Source: Phoronis australis (Eukaryota; Phoronida; Phoronidae). Taken from it: DNA of 64,000 bases. Made by a program: the position numbers and the translations under genes. The notes beneath the pieces are model-generated. The model had not been told where the DNA came from. It made no database searches and saw only the letters and a program-made list of their open reading frames with translations. Numbering within the stretch: position 1 is the first letter of the stretch; each line of letters opens with the position of its first letter. Below, in pieces: positions 24,040 to 36,683 of this stretch. Where the stretch lies: NCBI GenBank assembly GCA_002633005.1, contig NMRA01000072.1, forward strand, positions 921,957-985,956, in the 5' to 3' direction.

Positions 24040-26463
24040 TGCTTTTTCTGCGACTTCATTTGTCAGCTCAATTGGCAGCAATAACGTTTTTAAAGCCCAA
24101 AGCGCTTCGATTGAAAATTCAACATTGACTACCGAAATGCGTTGAAATGCCAAAAAATATGCAACTAGTTGAAAATGTAAGAATTTAAAAATGGATTTCG
24201 AATGACTATGATCGGGAGGAATCATTAAGCCGCCCACAATGCGAAGATTTTTTCGCGAAATTTTGAGAAAATAGAAATTGTCGCAGCAATAGAAGCTGTG
24301 TCCTGTTTAGCGCAAGCGTAAACAAGCCGCGGCAAAAGCTGTTGCAAGGAAAGAAACGGCGAACAATAACTGGGTTTATTTGAGCAATCACACTACGAGC
24401 TACCATGTGGTATTTACCAAAATAAATCTACACTCAACAAACATCGAACAAGCCTCAACAAACAACCGCGTCCAAAGTACTGCGACGTTTGGGGGAAAGG
24501 ATGTCAGACATTCTACCCATCCCAGTAACTTACGACCCTGCCTCGATGACTAAACAAAGCGGAGTGTGGAATATTCTTAAACTCAAGTAGCAAAATTTAC
24601 GAAATAATTACAGATACAAAGACAAATGCCCAACAAAATTTGAAATGCGCAGGATACATAAATTGCTCCTCTAAACACACGAAATTGGTTTTACCAAATT
24701 GATGGGAACAATGTATTGTCTGTAAATAGGATAAATGACTTTTGTTGTACAGAAACACTTAATAAATAAGTAAATTGATTGAAAGTAATTGACGAAAAAG
24801 TATTCTGTAAACTCAACTTCCAATGGCCAAGTGGAAAATGTAGCAGCTAAAAAGTTTTGCTTTTACACAAAACTGCTTTTCGTGTAAAACACACAATAAT
24901 TGAAATAATCAACCATGTCATGCATTGTTTGATTCTATTCTTCTAATCATTAAACAAATCTATGCATATCTCATTCAAGCAACGGTCAGTGAAAAAGACC
25001 CCTACAACAGAATCATCTTACCAACACAGTCTATTAAGAAAAACACCTGGTTCAATGTCCAAATATTAGACTTAATGGCTCTGTAAAAATTCCATGAAAG
25101 ATATTATATAGACACAGAAACAGGGGATCTTTGCATTACCTAATGCACCCCTTCAGTAAACACATAACATTCCCATCTCCATCACATTGTATTTATTCTG
25201 TGCCCATTATCAGTGGACATGTCACACTAGAAATGCCAACAGACAATTGTCTCATTCAGACATGGGTGTGTTATAACCTTCTAAATGTGCATATTTCTAT
25301 ATTTGGTATGTCATCAATGTCTGCTATTATAATCAAAAACTGAGGCTGCCCCCACACAGACTGGCACACGTTCATAACCCAATGGAAAGCTAAAGTGGTT
25401 TTAAGGGAGGGAACTTAAGAAAAATGTCCAAATTTGGATAAATTTGGAACATCAATTCCAACAAACTTCTAATCAGACTAAAACAAAACTTCCATGTACT
25501 TACCCACCCTTCAACAAAATACTGAGGAATTACTTTCAAAGCATTTCAATTTTTCACCAGGAGTTATCAAAAATAAGAAATTTGTATAAACCAAAAACAA
25601 AAACAAAAACAGTTTATTAAAGTGTAGCATTTTTGAGATTTCACTTTAAACATTTACATCAAAAGAAATTAAAATTATTTTATTGTCTGTACCTTTCTTT
25701 TTTCTTTAATTTACCAAAAAGACTTGAGTCACCTGACAAGTATTGGCAGACCAGTACAGTCACAAGTCAAATTCTACAGGCTCTCTACTTTCATGAAGTA
25801 CAATACCTTTACTGAGTTAAATTCTGCTGTTTCATAGACATTTGGATTAAAGCACAGACTTGCTAATAAGGTTACACCTAACTGAAGAGACCCTTACAGC
25901 CGAAAATTATTTAAGGGCGAAGAGATTTGAAAAATCTCCCAGTCCATTACAGCATGAACATTGGTCAAAATGACATATTCAGTATCACCTCACTATGGGC
26001 TCAAGCTGAAAGTTGATAAGCTACAACTTGTTTTGAGTGTCATTTCTTGTTTACCTATACAAAGATGAAAGGAGTATCAACATATAAGTAGGCAACAGAG
26101 TCCAAGATTTAGACGCTGATTAAATTGCAGAGATCCATCATGATCATACATGGAAGCCTCTACACACCGCATACATCTGTCCCAGCTCACTGCAGTTTTT
26201 TAATGACCTTCACGAACCATTGGCTATTTCATGGTCTCGTGCCACTGGTGACTACTACTGCCCTCTAGTAGACGAAGAAGAAACTTTTGAGCAATAATGC
26301 CTCTGTTCAACTTACCGCTGCACGAAAGCAATGAACAGTGAACTTGCATAATTCCAAGACACACATGTTGGAACTTAGCTAATTCAAATAAGTCAATACC
26401 TTGGATAAGATCTCTCAGTTCCAATGGATTTGCCTTATATGAGTTTTACACGGTTGTCTCAGT

Positions 26464-26830
26464 CAGCCATTGGAGGTGAAAGTTCCTCAACATACACCCT
26501 GGTGGAGCCACAAGTCATCAAACCCATGTGACCACCTACACTGATTCACAGAAGGATCTCATAGATGAGATGGCTACTAAGAGTAATTGTCTATGTCAGC
26601 CATTGTGAAGTGAAAGTTCCCCTGAGTACACCCAGGTGGCACCACAAGTCATAAATATGTTTCTAGCCAGCACTGGTTTACAAAATGTCATCTTTGATAG
26701 GACCAGGGTACTTGGAGGTCTTGTCTCCATTATCCATTGTGAAATAGAAGTCCCTCTCAGGTGGCACCACAAGTCATCAATGTCATGTGCCAGCTGACAT
26801 TCCCAGACTTGCCAACACCTTTAGCTATAG
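26464..26830 (+). repeat. Diverged tandem repeat, about 133-bp unit, 2.7 copies
   Basis: Units start at 26464, 26597 and about 26731. Each begins ccattg(g/t)gaa(g)tgaaagt or similar, followed by cctggtgg/ccaggtggc, then accacaagtcat. Divergence between units is substantial, so the array is old. Confidence 0.75.
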
Positions 26831-28318
26831 TGTCCATTTGGTTGCAGCAACACCAGTACCCCCACTGCCACCTAGCAGGGCAGCAAGAAGACCTACAAAA
26901 AAAAAAGAAACAAACTGCAGGTGTAAATCATCAAATCTTCATGTGTCTGATTAAAACACAATAGAGTGAGATTGTGCAGGAACATGTCAGGTTGACAACT
27001 ACAATGTGTCTACACTGGGGACATGTACTTCAATAGCCAGCTTTCCTGTTTTGTTTCATTTTGATTTTATGTTTGTCACAAGAAATAATTCTAGTTCTGA
27101 AACAAAGTGCATTAACAGCATTGTAATTTACACAACTGCACTGAGTTTGGGTGGAACTCACAGGCGATACCTCCGACTCAGAGGTGTACATGCTGCCCTT
27201 ATTTTGGCGAGCTGTCCTGATTTTTTGCAGTGTGCCCTGACAAAGGAAATAGGTGATTTTAAGCAGTACGAATGTATGTCTCAATGGCTTTTCCATGCCA
27301 TTAATAGGACCCAACTTAGACACAGTCTAACATCAATATTCTGTACTGTTTTGATGATGGAACCAATTATACAGAAGGCCGACATCACATTGTGTGCAGT
27401 TATTAATAAAACAACCTCCGCAGAAGCAGCAAATGTTGACCACATTTCAGTGGGACTCTTTGATGAGCCGAGCTGGTGGAAATAGTTGCACGAATTAAAC
27501 TCATTAGACCAAGCACTCTGCAGACATGTTTTGCTATCTTTGATGGTCGTATTAATGTTTGATTGCCCACAAGGCTGCTCTGGGCATATGAGTAGAAAAT
27601 AATATGGTTACACAATATTACGCAACACAGCTGTTACTGTCTGGCGTGGACTACATCTGGGGGTTATGATTTGATGAAGGTGCAAGACAGACCTAGAATT
27701 ATCTATATATACAGTAAACATGTGTTCTCCTTTTGAAGTGTTGATAATTTTTAATTGACAATCCAGCCTCTTCTATGCCACTCTGACTGATCATACTCTC
27801 CCTACCAAGTTAATTAGCGGTATTGCATAAACCTGGACCACTAAATCTGTTGTGTCTAGGGTATTAATTGCTACAGAATGTCAAGATGGAACTTTCAGAT
27901 TGGCACCAAATTATTGGAAGGACATGGGTAATAAATCTTCAATTAGGAACAAAAATAATTCTTAAAAATGTCCACTTTCTATTTTCAAAGGCTTCTATCA
28001 TCGTTTTAAACGCTAAAATGTTAAGCAAGTTAAAGCCAGGTGATAGCTATACCCCAAAATGATGCCAACAAGAGGCTGAAAGTTTAGAAATGTTGGCACA
28101 GTTTTGACAAAAAATTGAATAAAATTCACCTTGCTTCTCTTTACTTATTTCACACAAAAATAATTATACCAAAATGGTCATTTTTCTACTTCTCAAAGAC
28201 TGGATGCAATGTTAAAAAATGAATGTTTAGTTCTTTTACAACACCTATACAGTTCATAATTGGTACTAAATCAGCCTTTCAACAAAAAAAAAACTTTTGA
28301 TCAAGGCCATTTACCAAT

Positions 28319-28548
28319 ACAAAACTGGTCTCAACTTATTCCTTACTCACGATTAGAGTGGATTCCTGGGTTTGGAAAAAAATGGCAGTTTGTTATTGTG
28401 GGACCAGGCACGGTTGGATTGTCACAGTGGGACAATTTATGCACAGAACATGGTCTCAAGCAATAACGAACGGTCATTTTTTTCAAAGCCCAGAAATACG
28501 GTAATCTCTTTATCAGAGTTATAAGGAACAAGTTGAGGCCAATTTATA
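28319..28548. repeat. Palindromic MITE-like element, family A, copy 4
   Basis: The left arm starts aaaactggtctcaacttatt; the right arm ends ggaacaagttgaggccaatt, its imperfect inverse. The centre has catggtctcaagcaataacg. Confidence 0.7.
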
Positions 28549-28971
28549 GAGGTCTAAATCAAACATTTCTAAGTTGGAAGACATGGGTTTATAGCATCTT
28601 TAACTGTTGATACACCCTGGAAAAAAAGTTTTGTACCATCAAAAATTCTCATATACTCCCTTGGATTTCCACCCATCCCGGAGGACCACATAGTATACGC
28701 CAAAAATAAGAGCTCCAGAATTCTGTCATTATGGCTGAGCCCAAACGGGTATTCCATCATTATGGCTGAGTGCAAGAGGGGATTTACAGCCAGATAAGTT
28801 GGAATTAAAAAAAAAAATAATTGCAGGCGGTCTGATACACGTTGTACCAGACGTGCGCAGGCCTCACATGTGGGCCCATTGTTTCTGATCACCTGCAAAT
28901 ATTTTTATGCTTTATTAATATATGGTTAAAACCGAGCTGAGGAGCTAGAAACCTGGCTCAAGGGTTTAGCA

Positions 28972-29049
28972 GTGTGACCTGGTGGGACTTGAACCCAAGA
29001 CCTCGAGTAAAGAAAGCGGGCACTTATCAACCAGGCCACACTGCCTCCT
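28972..29049 (-). repeat. tRNA-derived SINE (head region)
   Basis: On the minus strand, GGCAGTGTGGCCTGGTTGAT supplies an A-box-like TGGCCTGGTTG (29038-29028). GGTTCAAGTCC (28995-28985) is a perfect RNA polymerase III B box. The spacing is close to that of a tRNA. The cloverleaf is not complete enough for a functional tRNA, and the tail continues as unrelated sequence, so I call it a SINE. Confidence 0.6.
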
Positions 29050-32000
29050 GGCAGTTGGAATTACTAATCATAATGGGTCATGGTCCATCATGGCTGAAAA
29101 ACACATTTTTGGGGATTATTTTTGGCATGTACTTGAGATGACAAGTCGCTGCAATGCAAAAAGATGCAGAATTCCTACTGACACTAGCAACTAATACTGT
29201 TAACAAAACTCTTCAAATACAAAGGCAAAGTAAAATTTAACTTTACAGTCCAGTTTTACAAAGAAATGTTGCAGTACTGCTCAGCAGAACTCCACAAACA
29301 TTTGTCAGAGACAGAGTTGAACTGTTATAACCCGCGCAGACACGTCAAAAAATTCAATCAAAACATTTTAAGCTAAAGTGATTTTACTTAATTAACTGAT
29401 GCAAAAGGAAAAATGTCAGAGCGGCACGCGGTACTTATCAGACCACCGAAAAGCATGTTTTGATTTGGCTGATGACAGTTGAAGCTCCCTTTGAGCAGTA
29501 TATTATTACTCATTTCTAAACAGAAACGTATCCAACTGTGCAACGCATAGAGCAGGGAAATGCTAGACTGACTTGCTTAATTTATCTTAAAAAACAACGG
29601 TGTGAAAACTTATACTTTATACAAGCCCCAACACCTAAGCATTTCTGAAGGTCAAATTATTGGACAGTGTATTTATATTATTAAAGCATTAGAGATACCA
29701 AAATGCTCACCAGCCAAGTAACATTCTTGCCAGGTCAGAATTTAGTGAATTTACAAAAACTGTTTCAATTTGTTTATAAATCAAATTAGCTCACGGCTAT
29801 ATTAATTTTCCAGTCCACGTCAGAGTCTGTAGTTAGGCACATACTTTCCCCACCTGATGAGATTAGTTTTGTAAGCAAGGTCCTGAAGGTATATTTCACA
29901 CTTAGCAATTGGTTACGAAAAGAGATATATATACCCAAGATGAGAACATATACAATCACTCACATTTAAAGAATAGTTTTTCAACATGTACACTGTATCG
30001 AAAAGTACATAACAGATTGGGTGGTCCCATAAGTATGAGCTTATAAACAGTCTTTCCTCATTAGTCCACAAAATATTTACCTACAGTTGTATTTTTATTC
30101 TAAATTCTGTAGACACCTGAACTGTATTTATGTGAGGAAGTCATGTGTAAGCTGTATAATGTTTAAAAGAGAACAAGACACTTTCCTAAGAATATTTTTC
30201 AGAAATGGCCATTGTGAATCACTCCATAATAAAATGTCATAGCCCAGAGCATCCAGCAATATAGCATAATAAAATGTATGACAATTTTCCATGCGTTATG
30301 TAACCAGTGGAATCGTATTAAGCAATCTTGCTGTGATAATTTAGAAAGATGAATCCTACTAAAATTTACCACAACAATAATATGTAGCTGAAAAGCAACT
30401 GAAAGAGATTTGCCCAGGGGTTAAGCTCGACAATAATTTTGATAGTAATTTACACGCACAACAGATCAAATGTGACAGAATTTAATACCAGCCCCACTAA
30501 ATTGTCCTAGGGAAACAAAGAAGCCTGACAAAAGTGCAATGAAGACCCCTGGATACCGTTTCATCAAAGGTTGGAATTGCAGTAGTAGCAAAGGCAGACC
30601 TCATTACAAATGTGACGTTGTATTTTTTGGAAGACCAAAAACGCTGCAACTAAAGTAAAGTTGATAATTTTTTTATTTTCATACTTAACATGGGCTCCAT
30701 GAGCTCAGTTAAAGAACTGTGTGCAATTTGAAATCAAAGTTACCACTATCTTAGCTTAGGCTGGAAATACAAGCTTTGATAAAACGTGCCTTTGGCAGAC
30801 AAGAAAATTATGGTTTTGAGTGTGACCACTAGGTGTCCCTCTTCACCAGACCATCAAGAGTTCATGTGGAGCTATAGAAAATGAAATGCGCAACACTGAC
30901 TGAATCAAATTCTACAATATTACAACAGTGACACAAAAACAATAATTTCACAAAGTCTTTAGTACAACATTCAAGCTACCAAGCAGTGATGACAATAGCT
31001 TACACGGCATAAACAACATGACTTTACCTACTACTTTTTTAACACAGCTTTCACGTCAATTCGAGTGAGGTCAGAAGACATTACTTACGACATTTTCCAA
31101 CAGCAATTCTGGATTAAATCAAAGTTTCTATTTGTAAATAACCCCTACTTGGAGATAAATTTCTAGTAACCCAGACACCTGACAAACAGACTAAGCAAGC
31201 TAAGGAAATTATTAACAAAACCTTAATTTCACATCTAGACAGTAGTCAATATCAAATTTTCCTTTTCAGTCATAGCCCCTTTATACTAAATAGTTTGTGC
31301 AAAACTGCAGACCAGACCAACAGCTACACTTACCACTAACCCAGTGCACAAAGCACCATTTAATACATGTGCGTAACAACAATGGCAGGAATTGCCACAA
31401 ATTATTACATACAAGGAATTGGCAAAATGATCAAATTATTTTACATAATCCAAGATCGATTGAGTTGTTAACGGGAAAAGAAATGATTTATTGGAAAAGA
31501 AGGGTACCCATGAATGGCATCAGTTACTCAGAGCACAATACGGAGCTGACAAAAGTCAAGTGAAATTCTATTTTGTCCTAATTTCTACGCAAAAATAAAG
31601 ACTAAGAAAATGCCAATTTTTGAAAAATAGGTAGAGAATTATTGTAGTAGCGAACAATAGAAGGTGGATTTTACAGTTTTAATATACAACACTTGTTTAC
31701 ATGCAAATAAAACATACCAGCGTTCTGGTGGATGGGGAATGATACGAGGGAGCAACCATGCCGAGGTTGTTTTGTTCTTCACTTTTTCACTGTTCTCATG
31801 GAGTGGGGCCTAGGCTCCTTGCGCCCCCCCTAAATTTGTCATTGTATTGTAATTTGTTTATTAAATTCATATGCTGTTTTTAGTTTGGTAGCCAAGCGCT
31901 GTGTTATCAATTTAAGGGCTACTACAATATTAAATGCGGCAACTGAAAAAAACACACAACGTAACAACATAGCAAAATTTAAAGTTATATAGAAGTATCA

Positions 32001-32426
32001 ACTGAAACTTATTTTGACTGATTTGCAGAATCAATAAGGAAAAAGTGTACAAAATATTCCACAATACTGCGCTTTATATATCAACATCATGGCCTTTAAA
32101 TGTAAATCAATTTTGATAAAGAATTATGGGCCATGCTTTTACCCTACAGTTTCATTTGTTCAAACATAATGCTGTGTACAAATGTCCTTGGAGTCCTAAG
32201 TACACATATCCATGCCATAACTACCAATACAGGCAGACACTGGCATTGTCTGCAATTTGCCATACAAATGGGATTGTGTCATAATTCAAATGATGCTAAC
32301 AAAATAGGGTGGATAATCCTGAAAATTATTGTGTAACTTGGCCACATCTCATAAGCAGTCACCCAGCCGTGCTTGAATTGACTGATGAGCAAGCCAGCAA
32401 TTCAGTCTCCATTCAAGAATTGGGAA

Positions 32427-32640
32427 TTCATGCTCTATGTGACTCTAGCGCCATCTGTTTTGGACTCATGAAGAAGTATTTATCACACAAATAAAGCATC
32501 GTGTTTATCTCTTACAAGTCATAACTGACTGCTGATGGGCAAGCGATATATTCATGCTCCATGTGTCTCTAGCGCCATCTTTTGAACAAATGAAGAAAAT
32601 AATGAATTGTGTTTATTTTACAACTTCCAAGTCATAGCTA
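32427..32640 (+). repeat. Tandem duplication, about 124-bp unit
   Basis: ttcatgctctatgtgact, ctagcgccatct, atgaagaa and gtgtttat appear in the same order from 32427 and from 32551, and both units end in a (t)ccaagtcata/acaagtcata motif. Confidence 0.7.
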
Positions 32641-32767
32641 TTCGAATAGTTAATCACATACTATACTGCCTTAATAAGATTTAGAGGCCCTGTTACAGCA
32701 CACATTGTCACCAACAATTTGTTCTTGATGTGCCTTCAAACTGGCAATGTTGGACATAATGTCCTAT

Positions 32768-34246
32768 TACCGTATTCACCCTAATAAGCGCCCATGTCCC
32801 TATAAGCGCCCCCCCACACGTTTTTAGACTGCTAAAATAAGCGCCCAGCCCATGAACGTGTACATGCAAAAAATGTCTTACCTACAGTTCTAAAATTCTA
32901 CAGTAACGTCTTCAATTTATCAATAAGATCTGACAGTCCTGAAAAAAATCATTGTGCGCGGAATTTGCAGACCACGAACCTCACCACTATGTCGGTATTT
33001 GGCGTGACTATACACTTCAAACTTCCGCCGTGCTTCAAAAAGAATGCAAGTTTTGCTGATTTTGCGAGGAACGTGTCCCATCATGATCTGGCCTTTCAGA
33101 ACAGATGCAGCGTACTTGTCAAAGGGATTGTAGTGTATCTTTCCCATACAGATCTTCTACCTCAACAGGAATCCAAATTTCTTTGTACACGTGTAAACCG
33201 TGAATCGAATACTAATAAAAACTTGACCTTTGTTAAAAGCATGTGGCCAAGAAGCGCGCGCTACATACAAGTACCTGTCATCGAAGACATTAGTTTATTT
33301 ATGAAACGGGTAGCATAGCATCGGCAAGAAATAAATATTGGCACTACCAGTAATTTCCGAAAGTTTCTAATACCGTAAAAAACGTTTGCGTTATTTTAGG
33401 ATGAATTATTAACTTAATCGTAATTGGTGTTTTTAAAGTCAAAATGACCCACTGATAGAGAACACTTCCGTACCCTTACACCCCCCGAATCTCTTGGAAA
33501 ATAACTATTAAACTGTCACGCATCCAGTCACCTGGCGACTCAATGACATTTAATATCAGCCTTACCGAGACAATTCCCGAACGTTTTTTAGCAGACGAGA
33601 TCAACAAGCGCTAAATAAAACACATTCTGCTCTACTGTTTGTGTCAATTTCTTCAGTGACAATGCGCACCTAGATCGTTACATCACGTTTACTCCGGCAA
33701 ATGAACTCTGATGACACGCACGTGCTCGCTCACTCACACATGCAGACGAATTTCAAAACAAACATCATGTGACAACAACATGTGTGTTCGTCCAGAGAAT
33801 TTTCTCGTGTTGCGGGGACATACGATCTAGATAGCGCAGATTTGGACTTAATATGCAGTCCCGATTCCACTAAAACTTAAAAATCTTAGGGACGCTATTT
33901 TGAAACTTAAGGAGGACTTCACGTAATTTGTTAAGTCGAAACTGTATTTTTATTCAAGAATTCAAATTGACATATTGGCGATCGCGAGGCAGCGACGCAT
34001 CAATCGGCGAGTTTTCGCCCTGGGATTTCAGCACGATTCTCGTAATTTAACAATGAAGTTGACAATTTTGTAGAAAGTCTGTCATAGGTTACAGATGCGT
34101 CATAGAGCATAAATTTGATGAATCCTAGCTTACGATTTCACCCATTTTGGAGACCGGGTTTCAATCGCTTTAGGCTACAATAAGTGCCCGTACCCCAAAG
34201 CGAATTTGTCTAAGCGATCTGGGCCCTTATTAGGGCAAATACTGTA
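32768..34246. mobile_element. Inverted-repeat DNA transposon, about 1.48 kb, possibly pogo/Tc1-mariner-like
   Basis: The left end reads TACCGTATTCACCCTAATAA; the inverse of the right end reads TACAGTATTTGCCCTAATAA. Both continue G(C/G)GCCCA, giving imperfect terminal inverted repeats of about 28 bp. TA at both edges fits a TA target, but TA is too common to prove it. The interior has more CpG than its surroundings. It contains a decayed minus-strand ORF (32920-33185) described separately; no transposase is recognisable. It lies in CpG-poor, otherwise gene-free DNA. Confidence 0.65.
32920..33185 (-). pseudogene. Decayed ORF with a GHVPR motif, carried inside the transposon
   Basis: A minus-strand frame beginning at 33147 reads NPFDKYAASVLKG, then MMGHVPRKIS, then RHSGEVRGLQIPR. 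This is the pattern N-x-x-D-x-YAV-V-x-K followed by GHVPR-x-IS and a G-L-x-IP-C/R end. I recall that pattern from uncharacterised invertebrate, often transposon-linked, proteins that resemble the HIRAN fold. Just upstream (about 33148-33185) another frame reads WIPVEVEDLYGK, which fits the start of the same domain and implies a frameshift. The usual final cysteine position is altered and no start is convincing. Function is unknown; the family link is from memory of the motif, not a search. Confidence 0.4.
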
Positions 34247-34787
34247 TGGGGAAGAATAGAAATCGGGTGGGAAACCACACATACATGTCAAACTTCCCAA
34301 AAACCGCATGGTTCTGTTTCCTAAAAAGAACTCAAGACTCAACACAGGAATTTAGTCATTCTCTCCCACTTCACAATACCTGAATAAAATATTTAGCCAC
34401 ATAATTATTGGCACACCACAAACTAGAAATAATTTATACAAGTTATTTCAGTAACTAGAAGTGACGTGTATATTGTGAGAGACTTTGTAAAATGACAAGT
34501 CATATTTCTATAGTGCCTCATACAAAAGTAGAGCAGTTTAAAAACAACTGCCAACAGCGTATTGGAGAACACTGTGTGAAGCACGAGTTCTTGAAGATTT
34601 TTGTTAATCCCATCAGCCCCCTACCGAAATACGATGTTCTGAAATTAGCAAAAATTTGGACTCAATTTACATTCTTACATAACTTTAAGGTTTGTTTCTT
34701 CTAGTAATCAAGACAATTTAACAATTATTTTTTTATTAAACACTAACATTTTCATCCCTAAATATCTTTGTTTGTCTGCACCCTCCC

Positions 34788-34830
34788 TCACACCAGAGTG
34801 GTGGTGAGAATATTTTATTCTCTGGTGTGA
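34788..34830. repeat. Small perfect hairpin (11-bp arms)
   Basis: tcacaccagag at 34788-34798 and its exact inverse at 34820-34830 enclose a 21-base loop. Outer gtctg/cagac bases extend the symmetry. Confidence 0.7.
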
Positions 34831-34948
34831 AGACAGACACTGTGCAAGCAATACCAAGAGCAACACTGTAAGTTGTAGATGTCTGTGACACTAGAAAAGA
34901 GAGTAAACATATGCAAATACCAATCTACTGCTAGGTTAGCTGGCTTAC

Positions 34949-34981
34949 CTTTGTGCTATAGCCTGTCTTCCGATGAAGTTC
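34949..34981 (-). CDS. Candidate 33-nt 3' exon of ZFP64 (alternative C-terminus)
   Basis: On the minus strand a pyrimidine-rich tract ending CCGTTGTAG (AG at 34983-34982) precedes 33 nt, followed by the consensus donor AAAG|GTAAGC. If joined to ZFP64 exon 8 (phase 1), the frame reads about eight residues (TSSEDRL) and reaches a TAG inside this exon, giving a protein of about 1006 residues. The stop is close enough to the downstream junction to escape nonsense-mediated decay. In phase 0 it is open throughout, so it could instead belong to another transcript. Only splice signals support it. Confidence 0.3.
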
Positions 34982-36683
34982 CTACAACGGGAATAGAAAA
35001 TAGTCCGAGTCAATTCAGATTACAAATAGCACCTACACATTAAGTTCAAGAGCTCAAATAAAAGATAACATTGTTCAACTTGCCAATGCAGTTTGGTCAA
35101 TTTATTGTAATAAGTATGAACTCTTGGAAATGGAGTGGAGTACTACTTTGTTAAACAGAAGTCGGTAAACCAACTCTTCAACAGGGTTGGAAGTCTTGCA
35201 CAGTGAAAGTGCACAAATATCACACTCAAATTTCACATCAAATATTAACCTGCAGGTGTCTAAATTGAAATCGCGTGAACATACTTATCTGTAGATATAA
35301 CTACGCAGTGTTCTCCACAACAAAACTTCCAAACTCCACGCAAATTTTTATATTAGTAGGAAACACTGTTCTTTCCCTAACCACAACATGGTCACTGTTT
35401 ATTTATAAACGTTTTAAAAATGTACACTACACTGGTGTGACCTACTTTTTGACTTTCCTACCAATTTTTCACCATAAGTCCTCCAAAGCATTCATGACAG
35501 ACTCGGAAAATCAAACTTAAGGTTATAAGTTCCATTAATAATAAAAATGTCAATTCTAGTTTCAATTTTACTTATTAAATACTACTAACATGTGATCTGG
35601 TGTGACCTGTTATCCAGTTGAATAAGTTCTAATTCGCCACCAGATGTCAGACAAAATCAAAATCCTCTAAATTAAGCATATCAAATTGTTAATTTACAGG
35701 TTTAAGTGCAAAAATTTAAAGTTAAAATAATATTGCTGCCTAGTCAATTATTAAGGTAAGGTAGCTGACACCATAAAATTATGTTAGAAAAAGAATTTCT
35801 TCAGATTTTTTTAGCAATAATTTACACTCTATTATTACAAAAATTGGTCATATATGTATAGTTAACTGCCTCATAGCACTAGGAACTATGGTTGGCACTT
35901 TTTAAACTTAACGCGGCAAAATTTAAACTCGTTGCCGCGTCGAGTCAAAACTGGTCGTGGAGAACACTGCTACATTAAATATAACTGCACGGAAATCAAG
36001 CCATCAAGCCCTTCGAAAGAATATATTTGCTCAAATATTCGACTTTTTACTTTTTGCTGGTCACTCTGTCATTTTCATTTTTTTGCCTTGCAGTAAACTT
36101 GTGAACTAAAGCATTCACTTGGCTGATTGGCTGGCATTTGTGTTACATTGGGTCAAAAACTGAGATTACAAGATGGTAGACCATTAGATTCGTTATTGTT
36201 AGAGGAAGATAAAAAGAGGCAAAATATAACTGGTAAGACCGTTTATGGTTTTCTAAACGTGTCAAGGGAATTTGATTTGATTAGTACTAAGACACTGAAC
36301 AATAATTTTCCTCTTGTTCTTGTGGTTTATGGCCATTTCACCACGTGGTGAAAAGCCCTCCGGTGCACCTTCAGCTCTGTTTATGAGCTGAGTATTGGCT
36401 AGGCTAGGTAAACAGGAGTGAATTGCATTGCCATAGCATGTGTTACTTAAGAGTTGTCTGTTACATTGAAAGTATTAAAAGTATTGAAAATATCTTTCAA
36501 GACAGTCTTGTTTCAATGCAGTAATACATATCATAATCATGCAGTGTTGCTTATATACACACGCAAGCCCACACACTTCAAGCACCATCTAGTAAGTCAA
36601 ATGTATACATTTACTATTAAAGGAGTAATAGACCAGAGTGCTTTCTGCCAAATACAAATTTTGATTTAGGCCACACGGTCATA

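Larger units (their letters stand above)
3666..24400. other. Long non-coding region upstream of the MSRRKQ exon; CpG not depleted
   Basis: No ORF here has recognisable homology or convincing exon structure. The longest (13827-14192 plus, 121 codons; 15559-15957 minus, 132 codons) have no family features. CpG dinucleotides occur at a normal rate, for example eleven in 3301-3540, unlike the region to the right. The contents I can name are repeats, listed separately, and simple sequence. Its position upstream of a putative developmental regulator makes it a candidate cis-regulatory domain, which is inference only. Confidence 0.5.
24400..34900. other. CpG-depleted region without a recognised protein
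   Basis: CpG is very rare here: none occurs in 30001-30240. Depletion starts near 24.5 kb and resembles the ZFP64/ZNF507 gene bodies further right. The longest ORF (27006-27485 plus, 159 codons) has no recognisable domain. Repeats and one transposon are listed separately. The pattern would fit a transcribed, methylated domain such as a long 3' extension of ZFP64 or an unrecognised transcript, but I cannot identify exons with confidence. Confidence 0.45.

Noticed and set aside
27006-27485. 159-codon plus-strand ORF
   Set aside because: No recognisable domain, no splice or promoter context, and a comparably long ORF overlaps it on the other strand.
31690-31810. Possible minus-strand exon (SAWLLPRIIPHPPERW before GTATGT)
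   Set aside because: Weak donor, no convincing acceptor, and the 5' side overlaps a C-rich repeat remnant.
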